Below are positions 1 through 10,573 of a stretch of 64,000 nucleotides of DNA, in pieces. Numbering within the stretch: the first letter of the stretch is position 1; every line of letters starts with the position of its first letter. The stretch comes from Euryodendron excelsum. Lineage: Eukaryota; Streptophyta; Magnoliopsida; Ericales; Pentaphylacaceae. The DNA is taken from NCBI GenBank assembly GCA_033060915.1, contig CM065399.1:13312001-13376000 (forward strand), in the 5' to 3' direction. The notes beneath the pieces are model-generated. The model was not told the DNA's origin and ran no database searches. It worked only from the letters and a program-made list of their open reading frames with translations. The translations under genes and the position numbers were made by a program.

Positions 1-11
1 TACCGGATAAC

Positions 12-1376
12 GTGATTGTCGCCCAGAAAGTGGAAGGCAGCCTGCACCAGCTTGGAGATTTTCTGACAGTCCTACTACAACTTCCTGCTAGTGAAAGTGG
101 CATGGAGCGTCCACAACCCCGCAATCTGGCAGCCTTCCTCAAGAAGAGTGGCACAAGAAAGAGGAAGGGGGATGGAGCAACTGCTTCCACCACCATAATT
201 GATGTTACTACCGATGCTTCTACCAATGTCTCCACCAGTGAAAGCCGTTGAGGCCGAAGGTGCTTCAGAGAAGTCAGTGTGCCCCGAGTAGGAAGATAAG
301 GGCAAGGAAGAGGAGAAAGGGACTGAGAAATTCATGGTGCGGCCAAAGATTTGTGGTCGCGCCATGACCTCTCAGGATTCCATTCTTTTCAATGCTGGTG
401 TTATTATTGGGGCTCTCTAGGCCGTTGTGCTGCCTGGATATATTAAGGAACTAAGCGGCACAATCACCAATGAGATTTTGATGGGGGCAACTCACGCATC
501 AATGGTGGTAGGGCATATTCTTTTTGCATTTTCTCCTTGACACTTTAATTGGCTTTTTACTGATGTATTATGCTATTTTGTTTTGATCAGGGAGCAATTT
601 AAAGCTTGGAGGCCATGTAGCATTTTTGTAGCTTGCTTGATTGGCACAAGAACTTGCTAAAAAAGTATGGCGAGCTGAAGGATTATTTCCATGTCCGAGA
701 TTGGGATGCTCGTACTTTGAGGACGGCACTGGAGAACACCAAAGTCATCCTTGTCGAAACCCAAGCCTGCTTTAAGCAAAAAGAGGAAGACTTCAAGGTG
801 ATGATGGTAGAGGCTGAAGCTCTGAAGGCTTAGCTTGCCAAAGTTGAGAAGTCGGCATTTGAGGCGAAGGCAGGCCTAGTAGAAGCCATGAAAAATCCGA
901 AGAAGTCGAAGGTAGAGTCACAAGCCCAATACATAAAGGGTTATGAGGATGTCGGAGACTATTATGAAAGACAAGTCAAGCAAATCTGCGTGCAGCTCTT
1001 CCAAGAAGGGTGGAAAGCGGCCTTGAGGAAGTAAGCTTTGGATAAGTCTTCTCTTCTCTAGACAAAGATACCTGTTCGAGCTAAAGCTGATTTAGGATCT
1101 GATGCAGAGGTAAATGAAAACGAACAAGAAGAAAATGCTCCTCTTGGGGTCAAGTTAGCTGAAACCAACCTTTCTACTAACTTGTCTCCTACCGTGAAGA
1201 ACCCTGTTGCCGATTTGAATTTTGTCAAGACTAACCCTTCTACTAAGTCCAACATCGTTGCCGAACTGCCCTTTATCGAGACCCAATATCGCTACCAAAC
1301 TACCTTCTGCGGGGACCAACCTGCCACTGACTTGCCTTCTGTTGAAGACACCCTTGTTGCTGATCTGCCTTCGTAG
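12..1376 (+). pseudogene. Antisense extra ORF (aORF) of Tat element 1, degenerate
   Basis: Plus-strand reading frame lying between integrase and the missing 3' LTR of a minus-strand element. It reads MIVAQKVEGSLHQLGDF from 12, shifts frame near 250, and continues through VRPKICGRAM. A likely GT-AG intron spans about 508-590 (acceptor ttttgatcag). The second exon includes LLDWHKNLLKKYGELKDYF, a Lys/Glu-rich helical stretch, and GYEDVGDYYERQVKQIC, then an acidic, Thr/Pro/Leu-rich tail ending TAG at 1374. Internal stops are mostly TAG, at positions such as KA*LAKVEK and GAL*AVVL that look like former Gln codons. The layout matches antisense extra ORFs known in Tat-lineage elements. Function is unknown; the predicted helices suggest a coiled coil. 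Confidence 0.6.
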
Positions 1377-1639
1377 TTTTTCCCTTTTTATTTTTGCTTT
1401 CTTTATTGTAATTACACTTGCGGGCAAAACAGTTGTATTCTGTTTATTTAATAGAAGAGGATTTTTTATTATCTCAACTCTTTTTTATAGTATGTTTTTA
1501 AGCTCAAGTTTTTTCTGTCATGCTTTTACTTGCCAGACTAAGGCAGAAAAAAGAGAATAAACACTCCGATTTTTAATTTTTTGCCTTCATTAGCCAACAT
1601 GCCAAACTTTCGCAGGACTAAGTCGAGACACTTAGTTTT

Positions 1640-2140
1640 ATTTTGTAATTTATTGCCTCCATTGGCTGACCTACTTGACTTAGGCCGGGCCAAGGTTGGT
1701 CTTGGTTTTTGTGACCTTCATTAGCTAACTTGCCTAACTTGTTAGACATGATCAAATTTTTACACTTGGTTTTTGTGGCCTTCATTGGCCAACCTGACAG
1801 GACCAAGTTTTTTCACTTGATTTTTGTGGCTTTAATTGGCCGACCTACCAATAAGTTAGACAGGATCAAGTTTTTATACTTAGTTTTTTATGGCCTTCAT
1901 TGCTCGACTTGCCCAACGTGTTGGACAGGACCAAGTTTTTACACTTGGTTTTTGTGGCCTTCATTGGCCGACCTGCCCAACTTGTTAGACCGGACCAAGA
2001 TTTTACACTTGGTTTTTGTGGCATTCATTGGCCGACCTACCAACAAGTTGGACAGGACCAAGTTTTTAAACTTGGTTTTTTATGGCTTTCATTGGCCGAC
2101 TTGCCCAACTTGTTGGACAGAACCAAATTTTTATACTTGA
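1640..2140. repeat. Tandem array, ~62-bp monomer, about 7 copies, hairpin in each
   Basis: Repeated units contain accaagtttttacacttgg followed by tttttgtggccttcattggc. They begin near 1750, 1801, 1863, 1928, 1995, 2056 and 2121, with a more degenerate unit from about 1640. The core ACCAAGT-6 nt-ACTTGGT is a perfect 7-bp hairpin, for example at 1930-1949. The array sits between the 3' end of integrase (minus) and the 3' end of the antisense ORF (plus). Hypervariable tandem repeats in this position are known in Tat/Ogre elements. Confidence 0.85.
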
Positions 2141-2144
2141 TAAT

Positions 2145-3205
2145 TTACAAGGGTATTACTACTTCCACCTCGTATGCCATTAAGAAAAGGGTTTCTACAG
2201 TAGATCTCGTTGAAGTGGTTCTATAAGACCATAAGACATTAGGTAGCTCTTCAACCCATCTTCCTTTGGCTTTTTCCAGCCTCTTTTTGATCCCGTTCAA
2301 CATGATCTTGTTTGTTATTTCGGCTTGCCCATTGCACTGCGGATATGCCAGTGTCGAATAATAGTTTCTGATCCCAAGCTCATTGTAAAACCCTATAAAC
2401 ATGTTGTTGTCAAACTAGGTGTTATGTTCTGAAACCAGTGCATAGGGTATCCCGAATCTTGTGATGATGCTCCTCTATGCAAACCTCTTAGCGTCAACTT
2501 TTTTGATAGTCGATAAAGGCTCCGCTTCTACCTACTTGGTGAAGTAATTAGTTGCCACAATAAAGAACCACTTATTCCTTGGGGCTCAGGCCAATGGTCC
2601 GACTATGTCCAACCCCTATTGTGTAACGGGCCAAGGGCTGGTGATAGTTGTGAGGTCTTGAACAGGCTGGTGAATCATTGACAAAAACTTATGGCATTTT
2701 TCACATTTCAGAACATACTGGGCGGTGTCTTTCTGCATATAGGGCCACCAATAGCCTTGCAAAATAGCTCAGTGGGCTAGAGACCTTTTGCCGACGTGAC
2801 TCCACAAATACCTTCATAATTTTCAAACAAGATGCCCTGCACTTTATCCAGGTGGACACAATGCAGATAAGGACTAGTGAATGATTTTCTATATAGATCC
2901 TTATCGGGTGATAGCCAGTACTTTAATGACTTATGCTTAATTCTTCTAGCCTCATTCTTATCTTCCGACAGCTCGTCCCTGTCGAGGTAGGAGATGAACA
3001 GGTCCATCCAGGATGGCCCTAATTGATCATTAGCCAGAGCTTGCATTTTTTCATGAAATATGCTTGGGTTAGGCAGTGTCTCCACGTGAATTGTTCTCTT
3101 CGATCCTAACTTTAGGGTCACCGCTGGTATAGCCAAGGCATCGGCATGAGCGTTGTTGTCGCGACTGACTTGATGGAGCTTGTACCTACTGAATTTGCTG
3201 AGCAA
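2145..3205 (-). pseudogene. Integrase plus end of RNase H, Tat element 1 (degenerate)
   Basis: Starts with the end of RNase H and its linker (HQVSRDNNAHADALA, the usual VxRxxNxxADALA). The integrase zinc finger reads YEGICG...KCEKC; the usual first His is Tyr, while the CxxC pair remains near 2690-2705. The core shows the first Asp (GLDIVGP), then SEHNT*FDN where the family has SDNGxQF: the second catalytic Asp is Glu and the Gln is TAG. The catalytic Glu is kept in CNGQAEITNK, followed by ELPNVLWSYRTT. This segment cannot make an active integrase. Strand transfer by a DDE active site is the known family function. Confidence 0.85.
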
Positions 3206-4960
3206 CTCTTTTGCTTTTGCGAGGTACTACGCTATCCTATCATTCTTTGTTGCATATTCACCCATGATCTGGTTAACCACTAGTTAGGAATCTGAGTAGA
3301 TAACTATCTCGGCAATCTTGAGCTCTATAGCTCGGTGCAGATCGGCGAGCAAAGCCTTATATTTTGACTCATTATTCGATGTGGTAAACTCTAGCTTTAT
3401 AGCCTACTCCAACACCATACCGTCTGGCGTGATTAAGACTATGCTCGATCCTATCCCATGTCGTTGGATGCTCCGTCGACGAAGAGCTTCCAATGATCAA
3501 TAATCTCTCATAATTCTAAGGGGGGTTTCCATTGGTTTGATCGGCATTATGGGTCTGATTGTCTTCCTGGGGCAGTTTAACGAAAAATTTAGCAATAAAA
3601 TTAGCAAGTACCTGACTTTTTACTGCCGATCTGGGTTAAAATTTGATGTCAAACTCTCCCAGCTCTACCAGCCATATTGCTAGTCTTGAGAAATTTGCTC
3701 TTCTAAGGAGTGGCTTAAGTTGATGGTCCGTAAGAACGTTGATGGTTGGGCCCTGAAGTAGTGCACCAACTTGCATGACACCATTACTAACGTTAGGGCC
3801 AATTTCTCTAATGGCAGATACATGCTCTCTACCCTTAGAAGAGTTTTGCTGACATAGTAGACTAACCTCTGCTGCCTGTCTTACTGATGAAGTAGGACGA
3901 CGCTTACTGTGTGGTCCGATATAACTAGATAGAGGAAGAGTTCTTCATGTTTAAGCAACGTGGAAAGTAATGGTGGCTGGGCTAAATATTTATTCAGGTC
4001 GGCAAGAGCCTGGTCACAATCAGGACTCTGATTGAACTGCTCCCATTTTTTCAAAAGTTGGAAGAATGGTCAGCACTTATCTAAGGATCGACTGATGAGC
4101 TGGTTGAGGGCCGCTGTCATTCCAATCAACTTCCAAACTTCTTTAATCTTCTGTGGGGCCTAGATATTTTGGATGTCACTTATCTGATGTAGATCTGCTT
4201 CAATTCCCCGATGCATGACCAAAAATCTAAGAAACTTCCCAGAGTTTACCCCGAAGACGCATTTAGAGGCATTCAGCCTCATCTTATAGTTTTTGAGGAT
4301 GCCAAACACTTCTTTTAGATCGCCCAAGTGTAGCATGCCGATTTTGCTTTTAACCACCATGTCATTAATGTATACTTCGACGGTGCCGCCTATGTGTTAC
4401 TTAAATTTTTTGGTGACTAATCTATGATAGGTGGCCCCTGCATTCTTCAAACCAAAGGGCCTGACTTTGTAACAGAAGAAGATGCCCCTTAGGGTGATGA
4501 AAGCAGTTTTTTCTTGGTCCTCTTCATGGAGCGGGATGTGGTGGTACCCACGATAGGCATCTAGGAAGCTCAACCTTTCAAATCCAACTATTGCATTTAC
4601 AAGCTAGTTGATCTTTAGAAGAGGGAAAGGGTCCTTTGGGGATGTTTTATTCAAGTCGATGAAGTCAACACAAACCCTCCACTTGTCGTTCTTCTTCTTT
4701 ACCACCACTGTATTGAAGAGCTAGAGTGGGTAGTAGACTTCCCTTATTGCTTCTGCTTCAAGAAGCCTATCAACCTCTTCGATTACTGCATCCACATATT
4801 TAGTAGTTACCCTTCTCCCCTTCTGGATCACAGGTTGTCTCTATGGATCCACACTAAGTCTATGGCAAGCTACATCTAGGTCTATTCCCTGCATGTCATA
4901 AGGTGTCCAGGCGAATATTTTAATGTACTCGGTCAAGAGATTAATCAATGATTTCTTCTT
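3206..4960 (-). pseudogene. Reverse transcriptase and RNase H, Tat element 1 (degenerate)
   Basis: Fragments of a Ty3/gypsy RT are readable. PLHEEDQEKTAFIT and CYKVRPFGLKNAGATY precede the catalytic motif, which reads VYINDMVVKSK near 4350-4375. The family motif is Y-V/I-DD, so the first catalytic Asp is Asn here. The thumb continues as GDLKEVFGILKNYKMRLNAS and KCVFGVNSGKFLRFLV. RNase H fragments lie between about 3900 and 3300. Several stops and frame changes separate the blocks, so no continuous protein is possible. Confidence 0.8.
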
Positions 4961-5170
4961 AGATTTGGGCAGCGAGGTGCCAAGAACGAAGTACTTTTCC
5001 TTATAATTTCAATCTATATAAACCTTTTTCAAGTCCTCAACGGCCTTGTTTTCTAGTAACAGCCCAACATCATCAATCGTGGGCGTGCCCTCGTGGTGCT
5101 CCATCATCTGAACCTTACCTGTCTTTTCCTTCGTGGTGCATGCCGTCAGGAAGCACTGCTTAGCTGCTAC

Positions 5171-5644
5171 TTAGTCCCTTCTTATCTCATCTACTCCTCT
5201 TAGAGTCAGGAAACAGATCATCTGGTGATAGGACGAAAGTATGGCCTTCATAAGGTGCAACCATATCCAACCCATGATTACATTGTAAGGGCAAGGCATA
5301 TTAACCACTAGGAACTCTGCCTGAATAGTGATCTTTCCCGTAGTGACCGGGATAGTTACCTTTCCCAGCGGCCAGACCGGATCCGAGCTGAATCTAATCA
5401 GAGGGTAAAAAGATGGTTGGAGATTGAAATCCTTCAGTCCCAGCTTTTTAAAGAGGTCGTAGTACATGACTTTGGAGGATCTTCCCTTATCAACCAACAT
5501 CCTTTTCACATCACAATCCCCCAATTGCAGCATTACCACCAACGCGTCATTGTGTAGCAGTTGCACCCTTGCCAAGTCATTGTCAGTGAAGGCAATGGCC
5601 TCAACACTGCTACCAACCTTTGCCTTTTTGTTTGGAGTTTCCAA
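5171..5644 (-). pseudogene. Retropepsin-like aspartic protease, Tat element 1
   Basis: Open stretch of 157 codons. It contains AIAFTDNDLARVQLLHNDAL and the active-site block MLVDKGRSSKVMYY, where the family has VDxGSSAxILY. The catalytic Asp is present but the following Ser-Ser is altered. LGKVTIPVTTG, EFLVVNMPCPYNVIMGWIW and LSSYHQMICF follow, the standard Tat protease C-terminal half. It would process Gag-Pol in an active element. It lies in the expected place upstream of RT on the minus strand. The altered motif makes activity unlikely. Confidence 0.8.
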
Positions 5645-5699
5645 CTACATTACCTCCCTAAGGTGTGCTGCTTTCTGGATCTCTACCCAGTATCTGTGA

Positions 5700-7402
5700 G
5701 GGTCTATTGTTGTTGATTCTATCGTGCCATGGACGACATTGATCACCTGAGCAGGTTCTATTCTGACTTCCTTCTGTGGAATGGCTTCCTGTTTTATCTA
5801 CTCTGCTTCTCACTTCATCTTCTCTCGGTCGATGTATTGGTCAAGATGTCTTGCCTTTGCCAATTCTTTAAAGTGGCTCTTAAGATTTATGTAATTCTCC
5901 GTTTGATGCCCTTTTTCCTTATGGTAAGAATAGAACTTCCTCTAGTCTCAGGCGATGCGGTCTCCTCCTAACTTGGGGGGCCACTTGAAGAAGGGCTTGT
6001 CTCGTATTTGAGATAAAATCTTGTAAATTGGATCCTTGAAGACTGTGTTGATCCCTTCTTTCATTTTTTTTTCCCGATTGTTACTGTTCTCCTCAAATCT
6101 GGGATTCTTGCTTTCACGCCCATGTTTCCTCGATTTTCTGGTCGATTTTTTCCTGTATCGGTTGTGCTACATCTTCTTCCACCCGTACATACTATTTAAT
6201 CCTTAGCATCAGGTCCTGTATATGAATGACTGGTTTCTTCATGAGGGATTGCCTCAACTAGTGTTCCTTGGGAAGGCCAATCTTAAACTGTGCAACAGCC
6301 AGCTGCTTATTGCAGTCCTCTATTTCATTATAAGCCTCCCAGTATCTCCTTGCATATGCCCGTAACCCCTCATCATCTTTCTTCTGTAAAGTTAGCAAGT
6401 AGTTCATCTCCTTAGGCTGCTTGCTATTTGCTATGAATCAGTTAGTAAATAGCTCGGCAAGTTGTCTCTAGCTTGATACTGATCTGAACTGCAACTTGTC
6501 GAACTATCATAGGGCAACCTCTTCTAGGCTTAAAGGAAAAACTCGGCGCATAAGTGAATTGTCCTCGCTCTATAGTGCCATCATCTGTTTGTAATGCCGA
6601 ACATGAGTAATGGGATCCGTCTACCCATCATAACGTGTAAATTTTTGTGGGGTGAATTTCTTGAGAGGTCGGCGAGTCTCAATCTCTTCTGTGATGGGGG
6701 TGGAAACAATTTGGTCAAGGGCTCTTTTGGCTATATCCTAGGCTATCCGTCCCATATGGTGCCTATCCCTGTTTTAAGCCAATCGTTCAACCACTTGTCC
6801 CAATCTTGTTGCTCTGGTTCGGCCCCTATCGGATCTCTTACAGGTGTCCAATTTCTTTGAGGTTGTCGATCTTTTCATCAGTCCATGTAGTGCCTAGTGC
6901 TGGAAGTATAGCTCCCCCTTAAGCGTGCGACAAGGGGACTCGTGTTTCTTAAATTCATCCTCCTTCTCTGTTGTCGATCTAAGGATCTGTCGGGTAATCG
7001 TCCATCTCTTCTAGCAATCGCATCCCTTATGGCTTCAATCATTGACTTGAGGTGAGTGATCTCTTTGTCCTATTGCCGGAGTTCCCGCTCAGTTGCTTGA
7101 AATGACAGATTGTTAGGCACGCGGCCACTGGAAGGTGGTGGATTCAGGTTCCTACCATAGTTCCTTCAACGGTTTAGATTTCTAGCATACTGCAGAGCCC
7201 GTCCTAGACCCTCCTGTCCTTCTTGCTGGTTGCCTCCAAGGACTCGTATCTCCGACCTGATAAACTGTCCTCCTGGAGTTCGCACTAAATCATCATCTTG
7301 ATGACTTGAATGGTAAGTGCCGTCATGGTTATGTACATCATGGCTATCTTCTAGATCCCTATTGGTGGGATCGACTCCTCCTCCAAGATAGCTAGTACTC
7401 AT
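5700..7402 (-). pseudogene. Gag region, Tat element 1 (degenerate)
   Basis: Reading begins at a Met at 7402 (MSTSYLGGGVDPTNRDL). A charged N-terminal part includes EGLGRALQYARNLNR and KEITHLKSMIEAIRDAIARR, possibly a short coiled coil. Capsid-like Retrotrans_gag pieces follow with multiple frame changes: ANSKQPKEMNYLLTLQKK, YWEAYNEIEDCNKQLAVAQF and LMKKPVIHIQDLMLRIK. Gag forms the virus-like particle in this family. No intact zinc knuckle was seen. Stops occur throughout, so this is a relic. Confidence 0.65.
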
Positions 7403-7416
7403 TGTTGTGTAGATCT

Positions 7417-7433
7417 TCCCATAAATGACGCCA
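7417..7433 (-). other. Primer-binding-site-like sequence of element 1
   Basis: On the minus strand the bases next to the LTR read tggcgtcatttatggga. This resembles TGGCGCCGTCTGTGGGA, the site common in Tat-lineage elements, with several changes. It lies 2 bases from the LTR end, as a reverse-transcription primer site should. Confidence 0.6.
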
Positions 7434-7435
7434 AT

Positions 7436-7936
7436 TGTAGGTGAAATTTTTAGGAAGTCCTGACTGAACTCTCAAAACCAAATCGACGAGCACGAACAAG
7501 CTACAAGAGAAGAAGACAATGAGAATGACTCGACCCTCTTTGATCCGAAGGCACTCTGATGATTAAGCTAACAAGCTTAATCACAATGAATTAAATAAAA
7601 TATAAAGAGCTATAACTCAAGTAAACGTACCTCACATCTTTAGTGCATGAGGGTATTTGTAGTGTTCAGAATGCCATAATCTCATAGGGAATTGTACTTT
7701 ATCTCCTTCAAGGAGTCAATCATTTTTTGATATTTGTTTAGTGTCCTAGTCCTTTTAGGAATGGACTTGCGTATGCTCAACCGACTTTGGTCTTTGCTGG
7801 ATTTAGGCTAATTTTACCACTATTTAGGGCCTTCAACTAGGTATTGGTGAGTTTGGGCCCCTCGTGGCCAACGTCGACAATATGCTCTTAGATAGGCCCG
7901 CTTTTATTGTATTAGGCTTCAATATTTTGATCCACA
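7436..7936 (-). repeat. 5' LTR of Tat element 1 (501 bp)
   Basis: Bounded by TG (tgtaggtgaaa) next to the primer-site-like sequence and CA (ttgatccaca), giving the TG...CA ends of an LTR. The next five bases, gtaac (7937-7941), are one copy of the expected target-site duplication; the other would lie outside the window. The partner LTR is not visible, so the outer boundary rests on the terminal dinucleotides. Confidence 0.65.
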
Positions 7937-9313
7937 GTAACCAAAATAAAACAGTTTGTTTTGGAAGGTTTGATAATTGTTAAACTAGACTTTAAATTAA
8001 ACTTAATAAAATGGTTTTGGATCCAATTGATCCGATCACCCGATTTACTCGAAATTCTAACGGAGATTTTGTAACTCAAATCATTAACTTTGTCTTCAGC
8101 CTTTGATTCAAAAGATTTAAAGTTTAAAACAAAATTTAATAATAATTATATCTAGAATAATAAAATTAAAATCATAGATTCATACCATCAATTTGTGCAA
8201 TAATTATACCAAACTAAGATTTGTGCATAGAAATTACTAAACTTAATCAAGAATTTAAGTTTTCTGAAAGATCTAGAATTTGATTATCAAGAATTGAAAG
8301 ATTTTAAAAATAAGCAATGAAAACCCAATTATCTCAGTTGATATCTCAAGATCCTCTGATAATCTTCACAATTGGCTCCAAGAAAAAGGAAAAAAAAACT
8401 AGCTACTTATGGCAATGAAAAGATTTGACTTAAAAAAATATAACTTCATAAATAATTGGAAGCATCTACATATATCTCTCTCTCTTGTCTCCTCTCAAGC
8501 TCTCCCCCTCTTCACTAATAGTGTTGCTAGTTATAGACTCTCAAGATGAAACCATCCATTCCCTACAATGATGTATTATTTCTTTTTTTAATTATTAATT
8601 TTTTTTTGTCTTCCTTCCATGTTAATTGTCTTTTTTTTTTTATGTCAATTACCATATTTTCATGTGAATTTTCATGTGAGTTGCTTTCTTTTCATGTCAA
8701 TTGCCTTCTTTTAATATCAATTGTCATGTGAGTTACCTTTTTTTTTTTTTATTCAAAAGCAAAAATATGTTTTACTTGTTTTGGTAGAGTTGTTAGAAAA
8801 TAGATATTTGCTCATGGATGGGCTTCAATTAATGAAGACTGCTTTCTTTCCATATGGATTTAGTCCTTCTTTTATCTGAAAGTCTACAAAATGATCAACA
8901 AAATTTATTAGGATTAAAAAAAATTAATTAAAACTATTTATAATTATTTTAATACTAACAAACAAAAAGTTAGAAACTTGTAATTATATTTTTACAATGT
9001 AAATAGTATTATATTCATTAAATTCATATGAATGAAATGCATGTTCAATCTCTCATAAATTTCAAATATTATTTTAGATTTTGGAAACATGAATGGTTAA
9101 ATGAAAGATATGATGTATATTTATTGTAATTTTTCTAGATCTTTGTTTTTCCCAGAATATAAAAGTCATTAATATTACACTTGATAATATTCAAAAGAAG
9201 TCCATTCATTTTTTTGAGCACCACTGTTTTCTTCTCTTTAATTAGCATATCTATAAGTTGATCTAAATACACTTGCAATGAAAAGCACTAGTGGATCATA
9301 CCTTCACTCAGTC
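7937..9313. other. Intergenic, upstream of metalloproteinase copy 1
   Basis: AT-rich DNA with no coding signal. It has poly-T runs near 8580-8760 and a patch of loosely repeated catgtcaattgcc-like units at about 8610-8730. A CT-rich stretch lies near 8470-8515. A TATA-like string (TATAAAA, 9158-9164) lies 150 bases before the chosen metalloproteinase ATG. Confidence 0.6.
9158..9164 (+). promoter_or_regulatory. Possible TATA box of metalloproteinase copy 1
   Basis: TATAAAA in AT-rich DNA, 150 bases upstream of the likely ATG. The spacing is plausible for a plant promoter. No matching element was seen at the same distance in copy 2, and AT-rich DNA yields such strings by chance. Confidence 0.3.
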
Positions 9314-10225
9314 ATGGAACCCAAAGTTTCTCACTTTCTGTCGTGCACTTTCCTCCTCTTCCTGCTCGTTCCTCTTTTGCCCCTTGCAAATTCGTCCAGC
9401 TCAAAGGATGAGAAATCATCACCTTTTGGGTCTAAGAAGCATTTCAATGGTTGTAAGAATGGTGAGAATGTAAAAGGGCTCCACGAGATCAAGACCTATC
9501 TCGGAAAGTATGGCTATCTGAGCTATCACCACTCTAAAGGTGATTATTTTGATGAGACCTTAGAGTCTGCCATCAAAACATATCAACTCAATTACAATAT
9601 TAACGTCGCTGGAACCTTAGATCCCAATACTTTGTCACTGATGGCGATGCCTCGTTGTGGGTTGCCAGATATCATTAATGGCACCAATTTGATGAGATTA
9701 GGCAAGAAATTGCGCCGTCATGTTCCAGGCACTATCCATGTATCTTTCTATTATTAACTAGGGAACACGAAATGGCCTAAGTTTAACCTCTCCCGGGCAC
9801 TTAAACCTGGGACCCGTCAGGATGCTGAAGGCTCCATCGCTCAAGCATTTAGCAAATGGGCTTCCGTTTCACGCTTCAAATTTGCAAACTCTAAAGATTT
9901 TACCCACGCTGATCTGCAGATCAGTTTCGAACGTGGTGATCATGGAGATAGTGGCCCATTTGATGGCCCTGGCGGAGACCTGGCTCATGCAGGTATGCCG
10001 CCCGATGGAAAGCTTCATTTTGACGCAGACGATACATGGGCAGCCGGTGCAGCACCGGGGGCGTATAACATTGGGACTGTTGGATTGCATGAAATTGGGC
10101 ACCTTCTTGGACTTGGGCACAGCTCAATTGAACAGGCAATCATGTACCCATATATTGGTTGTTGTTCGACCAAAGGTTTAAATAAAGACGATATCGATGG
10201 AATAAAGGCTTTATACCATTTCTAA
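9314..10225 (+). pseudogene. Matrix metalloproteinase (plant MMP, M10A), copy 1, one nonsense codon
   Basis: Single-exon, zinc-dependent secreted endopeptidase gene. The chosen start MEPKVSHFLSC is conserved with copy 2; an upstream in-frame ATG at 9278 is not. A hydrophobic signal peptide (residues ~8-26) precedes a peptidoglycan-binding-like propeptide (GLHEIKTYLGKYGYL...DETLESAIKTYQ) and the cysteine switch PRCGLPD (Cys115). Codon 148 is TAA (9755-9757), where copy 2 has Glu. The same frame then stays open to the catalytic domain: zinc motif HEIGHLLGLGH (259-269), Met-turn AIMYP, and final DDIDGIKALYHF. There is no C-terminal membrane or GPI segment. As written, translation gives only signal plus propeptide. 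The stop is followed by CTAG, a context known to raise readthrough at some stop codons. Pseudogene is most likely; a sequencing error or functional readthrough are alternatives. Confidence 0.88.
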
Positions 10226-10573
10226 GTATTCGATGTGCTCTTTCATGTTTTATGTAAGCAGTATACATGGATGTCGATAGACTCGATACAGGATATGCTT
10301 TATGCAATCGAAGTAATAAAATAATTGTGACAGAAGTTAGTCATTTAATACCATAATATGATTATTGTTACCATAGCAAATTAGTAGTTGTGGTGCTATT
10401 ACTTTAATTAGGAACAAGCTTTTACTTCTAATTTAATGAGATCTACTTTCAGCAGTTCACCATAGCAATTTTTTCTTGCCATACAAACAGTTATACATTA
10501 CGAGCAGCTGTACATATTGGAAAATTGGAATGAAGTCTATGCAGTGAGATGATATCAAACTGGGCTACGGAAC
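10226..10573. other. 3' flank of metalloproteinase copy 1
   Basis: The first ~100 bases align with the 3' flank of copy 2 (shared gtgct..ttcatgtttaatgtaa-like and tttatgcaatc-like strings). It contains aataaaataat at about 10315, a candidate polyadenylation signal. The conserved flank shows that the duplication covered more than the coding sequence. Confidence 0.55.

Larger units (their letters stand above)
1..7936 (-). mobile_element. Ty3/gypsy Tat-lineage LTR retrotransposon (element 1), degenerate, 3' LTR outside window
   Basis: Reading on the minus strand from right to left there is a 5' LTR (7436-7936), a primer-binding-like site, gag, aspartic protease, reverse transcriptase, RNase H and integrase. 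A tandem array and an antisense ORF follow. Domain order PR-RT-RH-INT defines Ty3/gypsy. The integrase zinc-finger region resembles HEGICGNHSGG, and an extra ORF lies between integrase and 3' LTR, both typical of the Tat lineage. Every domain is interrupted by stops and frameshifts, and two catalytic residues are lost (RT YIND, integrase second Asp to Glu), so this copy is dead. The 3' LTR should lie left of base 1. Confidence 0.85.

Noticed and set aside
1730..2226. Open plus-strand frames of 108-136 codons with repeating FLHLVFVAFIGRP peptides
   Set aside because: They are translations of the ~62-bp tandem array; several frames are open at once only because of the repeat.
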